A stretch of DNA of 38,809 bases from an uncultured Myxococcales bacterium. GTDB lineage: Bacteria; Myxococcota_A; UBA9042; DTJE01. Positions 1 to 8,572 of the stretch are shown here, one piece after another (position 1 is the stretch's first letter; every line of letters begins with the position of its first letter). The DNA is taken from assembly GCA_903857665.1 (NCBI GenBank), contig CAIOFV010000165.1, positions 1 to 38,809 on the forward strand, read 5' to 3'. The notes beneath the pieces were generated by a model, which was given only the letters and a program-made list of their open reading frames with translations, made no database searches and had not been told where the DNA came from. The translations under genes and the position numbers were made by a program.

Positions 1-2
1 AC

Positions 3-1187
3 GAAGGTGTGAAGACCACGTTCTACCGCGATGCCGACGGCGACGGGTACGGGAACGCGGCGGTGACCGTCCAGGCCTGCATCCAGCCGGCCGGGTACGT
101 GGCCAACAGCATCGACTGCGACGACACCAACGCGGCGATCAGCCCGGACGCGGTCGAGGCCTGCAACGGCATCGACGACAACTGCAACGGGCAGACCGAC
201 GAGGGCGTGATGACCCAGTATTTCAACGACGCCGATGGCGACGGGTATGGGAACCCGTACCAGATTGGCCTGGCATGCAGCAAGCCCGCCGGCTTCGTCA
301 CGAACAATTCCGACTGCGACGACACCCGGGCAGCGGTGCACCCGGGCGCGACCGAAGCGTGCAACGACCTGGACGACAACTGCAACGGGCAGACTGACGA
401 GGGGTGCGACGACGATCACGATGGCTACTGCGATGCGACCCTGGTCGTCGTGGGGACCCCGGCCGTCTGCCCGAACGGCGTGGGTGACTGCAACGATGCC
501 AACGCGGCGATCCACCCCGGCGCGACCGAGGTGTGCAACGGCATCGACGACAACTGCAACGGGCAGACGGACGAAGGATTCGTCACCACCCCGTGGTATC
601 GGGACGCGGACGGCGATGGGTACGGCAACCCGGCCCTTTCCACGCAGGCATGCACGATGCCGACGGGCTATGTCGCGAACAGCACCGACTGCGACGACAC
701 GCGGGCGACCGTCCATCCGGGAGGCTCCGAGGTTTGCAACGGCCTGGATGACAATTGCAACGGGTCCACGGACGAGGGCGTCTTGAAGATGTACTTCCGC
801 GACGCCGATGGCGACGGGTACGGCGCGGCCGCCAACCGGGTGGATGCGTGCAGCGCGCCCGTCGGGTACGTGGGGAACAGCGGGGATTGCGACGACACTC
901 GCGCCTCGGTCCACCCGGGAGCCACCGAGGTGTGCAACGGGATCGACGACGACTGCGACGGGTCCACGGATGAAGGCGTGAGTACTGTGTACTTCCGCGA
1001 TGCGGATGGCGACGGGTACGGGACCATCAACGGGTGGGTCCGGGCATGCAGTCAGCCGGCCGGGTATGTCACGAACATGTCCGATTGCGACGACACCCGG
1101 GCGAGCGTCCATCCCGGTGCGACGGAACTGTGCAACGGCATCGATGACAACTGCGACGGATCGACCGACGAGTACGCGTGCGGGTAG
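3..1187 (+). CDS. MopE-like Cys/Asp-rich repeat protein, 5' end outside window
   Basis: This is the C-terminal part of a larger protein. The frame is open from the first base (Glu-Gly-Val precede the GTG at 9), matching the end of an earlier repeat, so the real start lies upstream. About 392 residues are visible and consist entirely of six repeats of 59-67 residues. Each repeat runs DADGDGYG, then a Cys, PAGYV, DCDDT, HPGATEVCNG, and DDNCNGQTDEG. This matches the MopE-type putative metal-binding motif family, named after the copper-binding surface protein of Methylococcus capsulatus. The DxDGDG stretches also resemble calcium-binding loops. The protein is probably extracellular, with disulfides from the paired Cys. 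It ends abruptly (DEYACG) with no visible anchor or sorting tail. Metal specificity cannot be read from the sequence. Confidence 0.85.
   Translation, partial: EGVKTTFYRDADGDGYGNAAVTVQACIQPAGYVANSIDCDDTNAAISPDAVEACNGIDDNCNGQTDEGVMTQYFNDADGDGYGNPYQIGLACSKPAGFVTNNSDCDDTRAAVHPGATEACNDLDDNCNGQTDEGCDDDHDGYCDATLVVVGTPAVCPNGVGDCNDANAAIHPGATEVCNGIDDNCNGQTDEGFVTTPWYRDADGDGYGNPALSTQACTMPTGYVANSTDCDDTRATVHPGGSEVCNGLDDNCNGSTDEGVLKMYFRDADGDGYGAAANRVDACSAPVGYVGNSGDCDDTRASVHPGATEVCNGIDDDCDGSTDEGVSTVYFRDADGDGYGTINGWVRACSQPAGYVTNMSDCDDTRASVHPGATELCNGIDDNCDGSTDEYACG
9..1184 (+). repeat. Six tandem MopE-type protein repeats
   Basis: Repeat units lie at about 9-209, 210-404, 405-581, 582-782, 783-980 and 981-1184. 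Five are regular. The third (405-581) is shorter and divergent in its first half: DDDHDGYCD replaces DADGDGYG and it carries extra Cys. The second half (HPGATE-CNG-DDNCNG-TDE) is the best conserved part at both protein and DNA level. Confidence 0.85.
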
Positions 1188-1190
1188 GCG

Positions 1191-1205
1191 GGGCAATCGC
1201 TGCCC
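1191..1205 (+). terminator. Small hairpin just after the MopE-like stop codon
   Basis: GGGCA and TGCCC form a 5-bp stem with a 5-base loop starting 4 bases after the stop codon. It lies in the 102-base gap between convergent genes. There is no T-run, so this is a weak terminator candidate only. I see nothing else clear in the gap. Confidence 0.2.
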
Positions 1206-1289
1206 GGGCCGTCGGAGCGATTCCTCCGGTCAACCCGGTGAACAGGGCATTGGCCAGTCGCCAGGCCACCCCGGCGCCCAAGCCCCGGG

Positions 1290-2966
1290 CTACAGGTCCC
1301 ACCCGTCGCCGCCATCCTGGGCCTTCCGGGTCAGCTTGACCGGCCGTTCGGGGGCCGTCAGCACCTCCTCGTAGGACAGCGTGAGGTCCGCTGGCTTGAA
1401 GCCCGGGGCCGAGATGCGGACGTGCATCGGGGCCCCGCGGGATACCTCGATGTCCAGGGGGAGGCGGCCGAGCGGTGCGCCGTCGGGCAGGCGGACGACC
1501 TTCGCGCCGTCCGGGGTCCCGGAAAGGCGGGCCCTGGCGGCCGCCGTGGCCGCGGCGGGCGAGGGCGGGATGGCCGAAGGCGCGGGTTCCGGCGCAGCAA
1601 GGATCGGGGGGGCGGACCCGGGTGCGGAAGGCTCAGGCTGCGCCAGGGGACGGGCGACGGATGAGGCGCCCACGGGGGCTTCCTTCGGGGCATCCGACGG
1701 CGCGGCGATGGACTGGGCCGGGGCCCGGGTCGGGGTGGGCGATTTCCCCGGCCACAGCAGCCCCCCTGCCAACGCGGCGACCCCCGCCAGGGCGAGCGAG
1801 GCCGCGATCCACCGGAACCGGTTGGGCGAACGCCGCCGGCCAGCCGGAGCCGGGCCCAGGTCCGGAATGGGGGCAGAGGCCCGCATCGGCGCGGTGGGCG
1901 TGGGCGAGGGCTGGGAACCGCCCGGGAAAGGCGTCGATCCATGGCGCGCCGGCGCGGGAGCCTCGGTGCCCAGCGATTGCGTCGCCTGGGTTTCGCGCGG
2001 GGTCGGGACGGTGGTTCGAAGCACGGCGATCCGGTCCAGCAGCGCCGAAGCGTCGTGCGGACGGTCGTCGGCGGCCTTGGCCAGCAACTGGTGGACCAGC
2101 GCCTCGTAGTCGGGAGGGATCCCGCCGCCGCACACGTCGGTCAGGCGGGGCGGTGCCTCGCTGATGTGCCTGAGCATCAGGTGCATGGGTGTGCTGGACT
2201 CGAACGGGGGGATCCCCGCGGTCATCTCGAACATCATCACGCCCAGCGAATAGAGGTCAGACCGACCGTCCACCTTTTCGCCGCGGGCCTGCTCCGGGCT
2301 CATGTAGGCCGGGGTCCCGATGGCCAGGCCCGTGCGCGTCAGGCTTTCGCTGGACAGCGTGCGGGCGACGCCGAAATCCAGGATCTTCACGAAGTCCGGG
2401 TGGCCGAGCATGTTCATCAGGAAGACGTTTTCGGGCTTGACGTCCCGGTGGACGATGCCCTTTTCGTGGGCCTCCCCCAGCGAGCGGGCGAGCTGTTCGG
2501 CGATGCGCAGCACCCGGGCCGGATCCATGCGGCCCACGCGCCGCACCTCGGCACGCAGCGTCAGGCCTTCCAGGTACTCCATGGCCAGGAACAGCTGGCC
2601 GTCCTCGGACTGGCCGAAATCGAAGACCCGGATCGTGTTGGGATGCTGCAGCCGGCTGGCGGCGCGGGCCTCGCGATAGAAGCGTTCGATGGAATCGAGG
2701 TCGCCGGACGCCTCCCGGCGCAGCACCTTCAGGGCGACCCACGAGTCCATCGCGACGTGGCGGGCCTTGTACACGGCGCCCATGCCGCCTCGGCCAACCA
2801 GTTCGACGACCTCGTAGCGCTCCACGAAGACACGGCCGACCAGGTCCTGGCCCGACAGGGCGGCTTCATCGACGGTGGTGATATGGCACGTCGGACACAC
2901 CCGTTCCGGCGTCCGCGCCTTGCATTCCGGGCAGATCCGCGACGCCGTCCCTGCGGGTGGATTCAT
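1290..2966 (-). CDS. Membrane Ser/Thr protein kinase with zinc ribbon and PEGA-like tail
   Basis: A 558-residue Hanks-type (PknB-like) kinase. The N-terminus carries two CxxC pairs (Cys12, 15, 24, 27), a zinc-ribbon pattern. The kinase domain spans about 51-315: glycine loop GRGGMGAVY (58-66), Lys80 in VALK, HRDVKPEN (173-180) with catalytic Asp175, DFG at 197-199, and SPE at 223-225. All catalytic residues are present, so it should be active. A Pro/Ala-rich linker follows, then one membrane span near 385-407, a second low-complexity linker and a C-terminal beta-rich segment (about 475-545) resembling a PEGA domain. The kinase therefore faces the cytoplasm and the PEGA-like part the other side. 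It is divergent from the unknown gene at 3063. No ribosome site precedes the ATG and a -10-like box ends 7 bases upstream, so the mRNA may be leaderless. Confidence 0.93.
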   Translation of the reverse strand: MNPPAGTASRICPECKARTPERVCPTCHITTVDEAALSGQDLVGRVFVERYEVVELVGRGGMGAVYKARHVAMDSWVALKVLRREASGDLDSIERFYREARAASRLQHPNTIRVFDFGQSEDGQLFLAMEYLEGLTLRAEVRRVGRMDPARVLRIAEQLARSLGEAHEKGIVHRDVKPENVFLMNMLGHPDFVKILDFGVARTLSSESLTRTGLAIGTPAYMSPEQARGEKVDGRSDLYSLGVMMFEMTAGIPPFESSTPMHLMLRHISEAPPRLTDVCGGGIPPDYEALVHQLLAKAADDRPHDASALLDRIAVLRTTVPTPRETQATQSLGTEAPAPARHGSTPFPGGSQPSPTPTAPMRASAPIPDLGPAPAGRRRSPNRFRWIAASLALAGVAALAGGLLWPGKSPTPTRAPAQSIAAPSDAPKEAPVGASSVARPLAQPEPSAPGSAPPILAAPEPAPSAIPPSPAAATAAARARLSGTPDGAKVVRLPDGAPLGRLPLDIEVSRGAPMHVRISAPGFKPADLTLSYEEVLTAPERPVKLTRKAQDGGDGWDL

Positions 2967-2973
2967 GCCGTGG

Positions 2974-2979
2974 ATCCTA
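2974..2979 (-). promoter_or_regulatory. Possible -10 box (TAGGAT) of the kinase gene
   Basis: On the minus strand TAGGAT is followed by only 7 bases before the kinase ATG, so transcription would begin at or next to the start codon. I see no convincing -35. Confidence 0.35.
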
Positions 2980-3021
2980 GCACAGGTCCGATCGTTGCTG
3001 GACCGCTCGGGGCTTACCGGC

Positions 3022-3027
3022 TATCCT
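3022..3027 (+). promoter_or_regulatory. Possible -10 box (TATCCT) of the gene at 3063
   Basis: GGCTATCCT stands out in GC-rich DNA 35 bases before the ATG. No good -35 is at the right spacing; TTGCTG (2995-3000) would need a 21-base spacer. Confidence 0.35.
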
Positions 3028-3062
3028 CGAAACGGGACCCCCCCGCGGCACAAGGGATCGAC

Positions 3063-5504
3063 ATGGACCAACGGTTGTTCCGATATCCGGGAGCCCCCCT
3101 CCTGGCCGAGGTGGTCGCGGCGACGCAGTCCCTGGAGGCCGGGCCGACGCCCGAGGCACTGGTCCGCTGGACGACCCGACTTCGGGAGGCCACGGAACTG
3201 GGACTGTCGTTCGAGGGCTCGAAGGAGGCCGCGCGCACGTTCTTCCTGCTGCTGCAGGACGCCATCGACCGGGCGGGACACCCGCTGGACCTGCCCGAGT
3301 CCCTGGTGTCGCCGGCACTCGATGCATCGATGCGCACCTGGCTGCCCCTGGTCCCGCTGCTGCCGGCCGACGCCCGCGTGCAGGCGTGGAACCTGCTGGA
3401 TCTTCTGCACGCGAACCGCGTCCGTCGGCACTTTCTGGAGGCGACGGTCCAGGCGGCCGAGGCGTTCGTGCGATCGGCGCCGGTGCCGGCCGTCCAGTCC
3501 GCCCTTCAACTGGTGCGTCGAACCCTGGAAATGGGCCCTCGCGACGAACGCCTGCCGCCTCTGCTGGACCTTCTGGACAGGTTCTGCGGCAGCGAAGCCG
3601 ACCTGGCGTTCTTGCACGAGGTGCGTTCGGGCCTGGAAGTGCGGTACCTCGACGGGGTGTCGCGTGCCTCCGGGATGCACATGGACGACCTGAAGGCGCT
3701 GTGGTCCCTGCACGAGGAGGTCACGGACGTCCTGGGCGGGGACCTGGTTGCGCGAGAGGCGTTGGCGGGACCTCCGCGCGCGCTGGCCGAGGCCCGGGCC
3801 GCCGCCGACGTGTTGACGGCCCGCGCAGTGGCGGTCCAGGGCGAGCTGCTGTCGAAGGACGCGTTCCTCGCCGACTGGATCGAGTTCGAGATGGCGCGCA
3901 TCGAGGCCGGGACGGGGTCTCACCAGACCGCGATCCGGATCCTGGACCGCCTGGTGGATCGGGGGGTCTTCCCGCTGGAATCGGCGCTGCTGCAGGCCCG
4001 GTTGTCGTTGATGAAGCGCTATCCCGAGGACGCCCGGGCCGTGATCGAGCGCGCGGCCGCGGTGCTGCCCCTGGTGCGCAGGGACGACGTGCTGCAGGAG
4101 CCGATCCGATCCGTGTACCGCGAAGCCGGGGGCGATCCCGACGCGCTGGGGCTGGCCGAGCCTCCGCAGTCCTTCGTCGAACGGGCGCAGGCGAACCGGG
4201 ACGACCTGGCGGCGCGGGCCGTCATCGGCATGGAGGACGAAGCGGCGCAGGCGTTCTGGGCGGTGCGGCGCGCGCGCCTGGACGCCGTGCTGGGCGAACT
4301 GCTGGAAGGCCCGGACTTCGATGCGGCGCTGGGCGAGGGTGGCGGGGGCCGTGACCTGCGGTTGCCGGTGGCGGACGCGGCGGCGTGCGCTTTGGACGAA
4401 TTGCCGGGTCCCCCGGAAGGGCTTCGGCGAGTGCTGCTGGAGGCGGTCGAGTCGCCCGTCCCGTCGCGACGCCTCGCGGCGGAGTTCGTGCCCTGGCTGG
4501 ACGCTCGCGAAGCGGAAGGTCGGTCGTTCGATGACCTGGCCCGGGCGTTCCCGGGGATCGGCCAGTCCGTCGCGATCGCGCGCCGGCGGCTGGACGCGGC
4601 GATCCGGGAAGGGAACCCCGGCGCGGTCGTCGCGCTGCTGGACCACTACGAGTCGCTGCCGGGCGTGCCCGACCGGCTGCTGCTGGAGGCCTGGGAACGG
4701 ACCCGCGAAACGGTCGGCGCAGGGCCGAGGTGGCTGGAAAACGTCCGCCGGGGCCGACGCATCTGGACGCGGCTCCGAGGCGATTTCGGCAGGCGGTGCG
4801 GGGAACTGGTGCGACAGGACGCCTTCCGCAGGCTGGCGGACGAGTCGGCGCGGGGCGCCTGGGAGGAACTGTGCGCCGCGATCCTGGACACGCTGCCTGA
4901 CGACGATACCCGCGAACACCTCTGGGTGTGGTTCCAGGAACGCTTCACCGGGCGGAACCCCTCCGAGGCGATGCTGCGCCTGGGTGCGCTGCTGGCGCGT
5001 CGGATCGGGCCGCCCTTCGAGGCGCACGTGCGGGCGATGGTCCGGGACGCGGTGATTCCCGCGGTGGGGACGCTGGTCCGGTCGGGCCGCGCAGACGAGA
5101 ACCGCGAAACCATCGAGCGCCTGCTGGACGTGTCCGCGGGGGACCCCGCCGTGCAGGCCGCCGTGTCGAAGTGGTTCCTGGGGTGGCAGCGCGAGGGGGA
5201 CGAGGGCGCCGGGACCCAGGCGGACCTGGGGGAGTGGCTGGCGCCCCGCCTCAAGGGCGAGCCGTCCGAGCGCGTCCGGCGGCGGACGGGCCAGCACCTT
5301 GTGTCGATGCTGCAGGCGTCGCCGGATACCAGTGCCCAGGTGGCGATCATGGAACGGCTGACAACGCTGCAGCCCGGGGACCCGGACCTGGTTCGGATGC
5401 TGGGCGAAATCCGGTCGTCCGCCGCGTCCTCCCGACGCATCGCGGTCTACATCGTGGCGGGGGCGCTGCTCTGCGTGGCGCTGTTGTGGCTGCTCCTGCG
5501 CTAG
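3063..5504 (+). CDS. Tail-anchored protein of unknown function, 813 aa
   Basis: I do not recognise this family. The ATG at 3063 (starting MDQRLFRYP) is chosen because it lies just past the divergent kinase promoter region. The open frame extends upstream to 1941 only because it shadows the kinase gene. The body is long, soluble-looking and rich in Leu, Ala, Arg and Glu, with many amphipathic helical stretches, suggesting an alpha-helical repeat fold. There is no signal peptide. The only membrane span is at the extreme C-terminus (about 790-812, VYIVAGALLCVALLWLLL), ending one residue later in Arg. That is a tail-anchor layout, with the body in the cytoplasm. Divergence from a membrane Ser/Thr kinase makes a regulatory link possible but unproven. 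The ribosome site (AAGGG, 7 bases before ATG) is modest. Confidence 0.8.
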   Translation: MDQRLFRYPGAPLLAEVVAATQSLEAGPTPEALVRWTTRLREATELGLSFEGSKEAARTFFLLLQDAIDRAGHPLDLPESLVSPALDASMRTWLPLVPLLPADARVQAWNLLDLLHANRVRRHFLEATVQAAEAFVRSAPVPAVQSALQLVRRTLEMGPRDERLPPLLDLLDRFCGSEADLAFLHEVRSGLEVRYLDGVSRASGMHMDDLKALWSLHEEVTDVLGGDLVAREALAGPPRALAEARAAADVLTARAVAVQGELLSKDAFLADWIEFEMARIEAGTGSHQTAIRILDRLVDRGVFPLESALLQARLSLMKRYPEDARAVIERAAAVLPLVRRDDVLQEPIRSVYREAGGDPDALGLAEPPQSFVERAQANRDDLAARAVIGMEDEAAQAFWAVRRARLDAVLGELLEGPDFDAALGEGGGGRDLRLPVADAAACALDELPGPPEGLRRVLLEAVESPVPSRRLAAEFVPWLDAREAEGRSFDDLARAFPGIGQSVAIARRRLDAAIREGNPGAVVALLDHYESLPGVPDRLLLEAWERTRETVGAGPRWLENVRRGRRIWTRLRGDFGRRCGELVRQDAFRRLADESARGAWEELCAAILDTLPDDDTREHLWVWFQERFTGRNPSEAMLRLGALLARRIGPPFEAHVRAMVRDAVIPAVGTLVRSGRADENRETIERLLDVSAGDPAVQAAVSKWFLGWQREGDEGAGTQADLGEWLAPRLKGEPSERVRRRTGQHLVSMLQASPDTSAQVAIMERLTTLQPGDPDLVRMLGEIRSSAASSRRIAVYIVAGALLCVALLWLLLR

Positions 5505-5566
5505 GCTCACCGGGAATGGGCGCGGTGCTGCGGTGTTTCCAGGGCCGTGACGACCGGGAGGGTTCG

Positions 5567-8347
5567 ATGCGTGCGTGGATCGGGGCCATCGCGGTGACGG
5601 TGCTGTTCGCCGGGACGGCCGGCGCGAAGACGACCGGAAGGATGGCGGGTCATCCCGCGGGGGGCAAGACGATGGAAAACCCGATCAAGAAACTGGCGCC
5701 TCAGACGTTCCGGCTGTCCAACGGGCTGACCGTGTTCTTCGTGGAGGACCACCGGGTGCCTCTGGTGGCGATCGACATCAACTACCAGGTCGGGTCCAAG
5801 AACGAGAAGCCGGGACGCACGGGGTTCGCACACCTGTTCGAACACCTGATGTTCCAGGGGTCCAAGCACTTCGACGACGACTACTTCAAGCCGCTGCAGG
5901 ACATCGGCGGCCAGGTGAACGGGGCGACCAGCACCGACCGGACCCGGTACTGGGAGGTCGTGCCGTCCGGGTACCTGGAACGGGCGTTGTGGCTGGAATC
6001 GGACCGCATGGGGTTCCTGCCCGACGCGATGACGCAGCAGCGGCTGGACAACCAGCGGTCGGTCGTACAGAACGAAAGGCGCCAGAACTACGACAACCGG
6101 CCGTACGGTACCGTGTGGGAAAAGACGCTGGCCGTGCTGTACCCGGCGACCCACCCGTACAACTGGCCCACGATCGGGTCCATGGAGGACCTGAACGCGG
6201 CCACGCTGGACGACGTGAAGGAGTTCTTCAAGACCTACTACGCGCCGAACAACGCCAGCCTGGCCCTGGTGGGCGACTTCGACCCGGCGCTGGCGAAGGC
6301 GATGATCGAAAAGCTGTTCGGGGCGATCCCGCCCGGCCCGCCCGTGTCGCGGGTGGACCGCTGGGTACCTCGCCTGGCGAACGACGTGGGCCTGGTGGTG
6401 CAGGACCGGGTGCAGTTGCCGCGGACCTACTTCAGTTGGCACACGGTCCCCGGGTTCGATCCGGACGACGCCGCCCTGGACGCGTTTGCGCAGGTGCTGG
6501 GCGGCGGCAAGACCTCGCGCCTGTACCAGGAACTGGTCTACAAGCGCCAGATCGCCCAGGAGGCGGTGGCATTCCACATGTCGTCGCAGTTGTCGGGCGT
6601 GTTCCAGGTGATGCTGACGCCCCGCCCCGGCCACACGACCGAGGAGGTCGAAGCGGCCGCGAAGGACGTGATCGACGCGGCACTGGAGCACGGGATCACT
6701 GCCGAGGAACTGGAGCGGGTCCGGACCTCCACGATGGCCGACTTCGTTCGGGCCATGCAGAGCATCGGCGGGTTCGGCGGCATCGCGGACCGGCTGAACG
6801 CCTACTATCACCAACTGGGGGACGCGGACCGGTTCGACTGGGACCTCCAGCGCTACCTGGACCTGGACCAGGGGCGCGTGCTGGAAACGGCCCGGAAGTA
6901 CCTGCGTGCGCCGCGGGTCGCCGTGCGCGTGGTGCCGCTGGACGAACTGTCGGCCAGCACCTCGCCGGAGGCGACCACGCTGGACCGTTCGAAGGTCCCG
7001 GCCAAGGGCCCCGAATCCGCGTTCCACCTGCCCACGCGCGACAGGTTCACGATGGCCAACGGGATGCAGGTGACGCTGGTCGAGCACCACGCCCTGCCGC
7101 TGGTGTCCTTCTCGCTGGTCGTCCCGGGTGGGTCGTCGGCCGAGCCCGAGGGTCAGCCGGGCCTGTCGTCGCTGGTCGCGGCGCTGATGCAGGAAGGCGC
7201 GGCCGGCAGGACGTCGAAGGAGATCGCGGACACCATCGAGGCCCTCGGCGCCCAGTTGGACCTGGCCGCGTCCACCGATGCGATGGTGGGCCAGTTGTCC
7301 ACGTTGAAGGGCAGGATGGACGAGTCGCTGGCCCTGATGGCGGACATCGTGCTGCGGCCCGATTTCCCGGCGGATGAACTGGAGCGCCAGCGGACGCGTC
7401 GGCTGGTCCAGTTGAAGCAGGTGCTGGACCAGGCGCAATACATCGCCTACACGGTGGGCCAGAAGGTGATCTTCGGCAGCCATCCCTACGGGCGGCCCGC
7501 GCTGGGCACGCCCGAAGCGGTGAAGGCGGTGACGCTGGACGACGTGAAGGCCTTCTGGAAGCGGGAGTTCGTCGCGGGGAACGCCCGGGTGATCGTGGTG
7601 GGCGACGTGACGCGCGCCGAGGTCGAGACCGCGCTGGACAAGGCGTTCGGGAAGTGGGCGAAGGGGGCGACCACGGCTGTGCCCGTGCCCCCGGTCCCGG
7701 CTGCGAAGGCCCGGACGATCTACCTGGTGGACAAGCCCGGCGCGGCCCAGTCCGTGGTGTTGGCGGGCCTGCCCGGCGTGGCGCGGACGACGCCGGACTA
7801 CGCGGCGCTGGAAGTGCTGAACACCGCGCTGGGCGGGCAGTTCGTGTCGCGCCTGAACATGAACCTGCGCGAGGACAAGGGCTACACGTACGGCGCCCGG
7901 ACGCGGTTCGACTACGGCGTGGCGGGCGGCGATTTCATCGCGTCCGCGCCGGTGCAGACGAAGGTGACGGCCCCGGCATTGAAGGAAATGCTGGCGGAAC
8001 TGGGGGGCATCGCGGGCAAGCGGCCCCTGACGAAGGAGGAACTGGCCTACTCGGTGGGCTCGATCGTCAACGGGTACGCACGCCGGTTCGCGACGCCCGG
8101 GCAGATCGCGTCGGAACTGGGCGACGTGGTGCTGTATGGGCTGCCGGATGACGCGCCGGAAACGTTCCCGGGGCAGATCCAGGCCGTGACGATCGCGGAC
8201 ACCCGTCGCGTGGCCGCACAGCGCATCCCCGTGGACATGGTCGCCATCGTCGTGGTGGGCGACGCGAAGGTCATCCGCGCCGACCTGGAGGCGCTGAAAG
8301 TGGGGCCGATCGTGGAGCTGGATCGCGAAGGAAACCCCCTCAAGTAG
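5567..8347 (+). CDS. Secreted M16 family zinc metallopeptidase, two-domain
   Basis: A 926-residue pitrilysin-family peptidase. Residues 1-20 form a signal peptide. The N-terminal half holds the inverted zinc motif HLFEH (His89, Glu92, His93) and the third ligand Glu170 in VVQNERR, 77 residues on, as the family requires. The second half, from about residue 490 (FTMANGMQVTLVEHHALPL), repeats the fold but lacks HxxEH (it reads LVAALMQEG). It is therefore the non-catalytic partner half. The length is normal for fused periplasmic M16 proteins. Expected role: cleavage of peptides inside a closed chamber in the periplasm or outside the cell. The ATG is preceded by GGGAGGG at good spacing. It starts 62 bases after the unknown gene upstream and could be co-transcribed with it. 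Confidence 0.93.
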   Translation: MRAWIGAIAVTVLFAGTAGAKTTGRMAGHPAGGKTMENPIKKLAPQTFRLSNGLTVFFVEDHRVPLVAIDINYQVGSKNEKPGRTGFAHLFEHLMFQGSKHFDDDYFKPLQDIGGQVNGATSTDRTRYWEVVPSGYLERALWLESDRMGFLPDAMTQQRLDNQRSVVQNERRQNYDNRPYGTVWEKTLAVLYPATHPYNWPTIGSMEDLNAATLDDVKEFFKTYYAPNNASLALVGDFDPALAKAMIEKLFGAIPPGPPVSRVDRWVPRLANDVGLVVQDRVQLPRTYFSWHTVPGFDPDDAALDAFAQVLGGGKTSRLYQELVYKRQIAQEAVAFHMSSQLSGVFQVMLTPRPGHTTEEVEAAAKDVIDAALEHGITAEELERVRTSTMADFVRAMQSIGGFGGIADRLNAYYHQLGDADRFDWDLQRYLDLDQGRVLETARKYLRAPRVAVRVVPLDELSASTSPEATTLDRSKVPAKGPESAFHLPTRDRFTMANGMQVTLVEHHALPLVSFSLVVPGGSSAEPEGQPGLSSLVAALMQEGAAGRTSKEIADTIEALGAQLDLAASTDAMVGQLSTLKGRMDESLALMADIVLRPDFPADELERQRTRRLVQLKQVLDQAQYIAYTVGQKVIFGSHPYGRPALGTPEAVKAVTLDDVKAFWKREFVAGNARVIVVGDVTRAEVETALDKAFGKWAKGATTAVPVPPVPAAKARTIYLVDKPGAAQSVVLAGLPGVARTTPDYAALEVLNTALGGQFVSRLNMNLREDKGYTYGARTRFDYGVAGGDFIASAPVQTKVTAPALKEMLAELGGIAGKRPLTKEELAYSVGSIVNGYARRFATPGQIASELGDVVLYGLPDDAPETFPGQIQAVTIADTRRVAAQRIPVDMVAIVVVGDAKVIRADLEALKVGPIVELDREGNPLK

Positions 8348-8434
8348 ACGGTGTCCGCGATCGTCAGGATCGTGACGCCGTAACGCATCGCGCCAAAAGT
8401 CCCGGAAAGACCCTCCTTCCCGCGAATAACAGTC

Positions 8435-8462
8435 TTGCATGAATGCCGCGAGTTGCTAATCT
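8435..8462 (+). promoter_or_regulatory. Possible promoter of the barrel/metalloprotease operon
   Basis: TTGCAT (8435-8440), a 16-base spacer and TAATCT (8457-8462), preceded by TG (8454-8455) as in an extended -10. This AT-richer patch lies 111 bases before the ATG at 8573. Confidence 0.4.
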
Positions 8463-8525
8463 CCCGGCGCGAAACCGGTCGGGCCGGGTTGGCGCGGGCC
8501 TTGCTGAAGGTCGGCTGGCGGTTGC

Positions 8526-8548
8526 GAACCCGTTGGGGCATCGGGTTC
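8526..8548 (+). promoter_or_regulatory. Hairpin in the leader of the barrel/metalloprotease operon
   Basis: GAACCCG (8526-8532) pairs perfectly with CGGGTTC (8542-8548) across a 9-base loop, ending 24 bases before the ATG. It may affect mRNA stability or translation. The remainder of the 225-base gap shows only the promoter candidate. Confidence 0.35.
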
Positions 8549-8572
8549 CCTTGCGGATGCCCAGGAGGATGC

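Noticed and set aside
1941..3062. Upstream extension of the unknown 813-residue gene
   Set aside because: The frame is open only because it runs opposite the kinase gene; the kinase motifs are unmistakable and promoter-like boxes lie at 2974 and 3022.
5507..8440. 977-codon open frame opposite the M16 peptidase
   Set aside because: Shadow of a gene with signal peptide and complete zinc site on the other strand.
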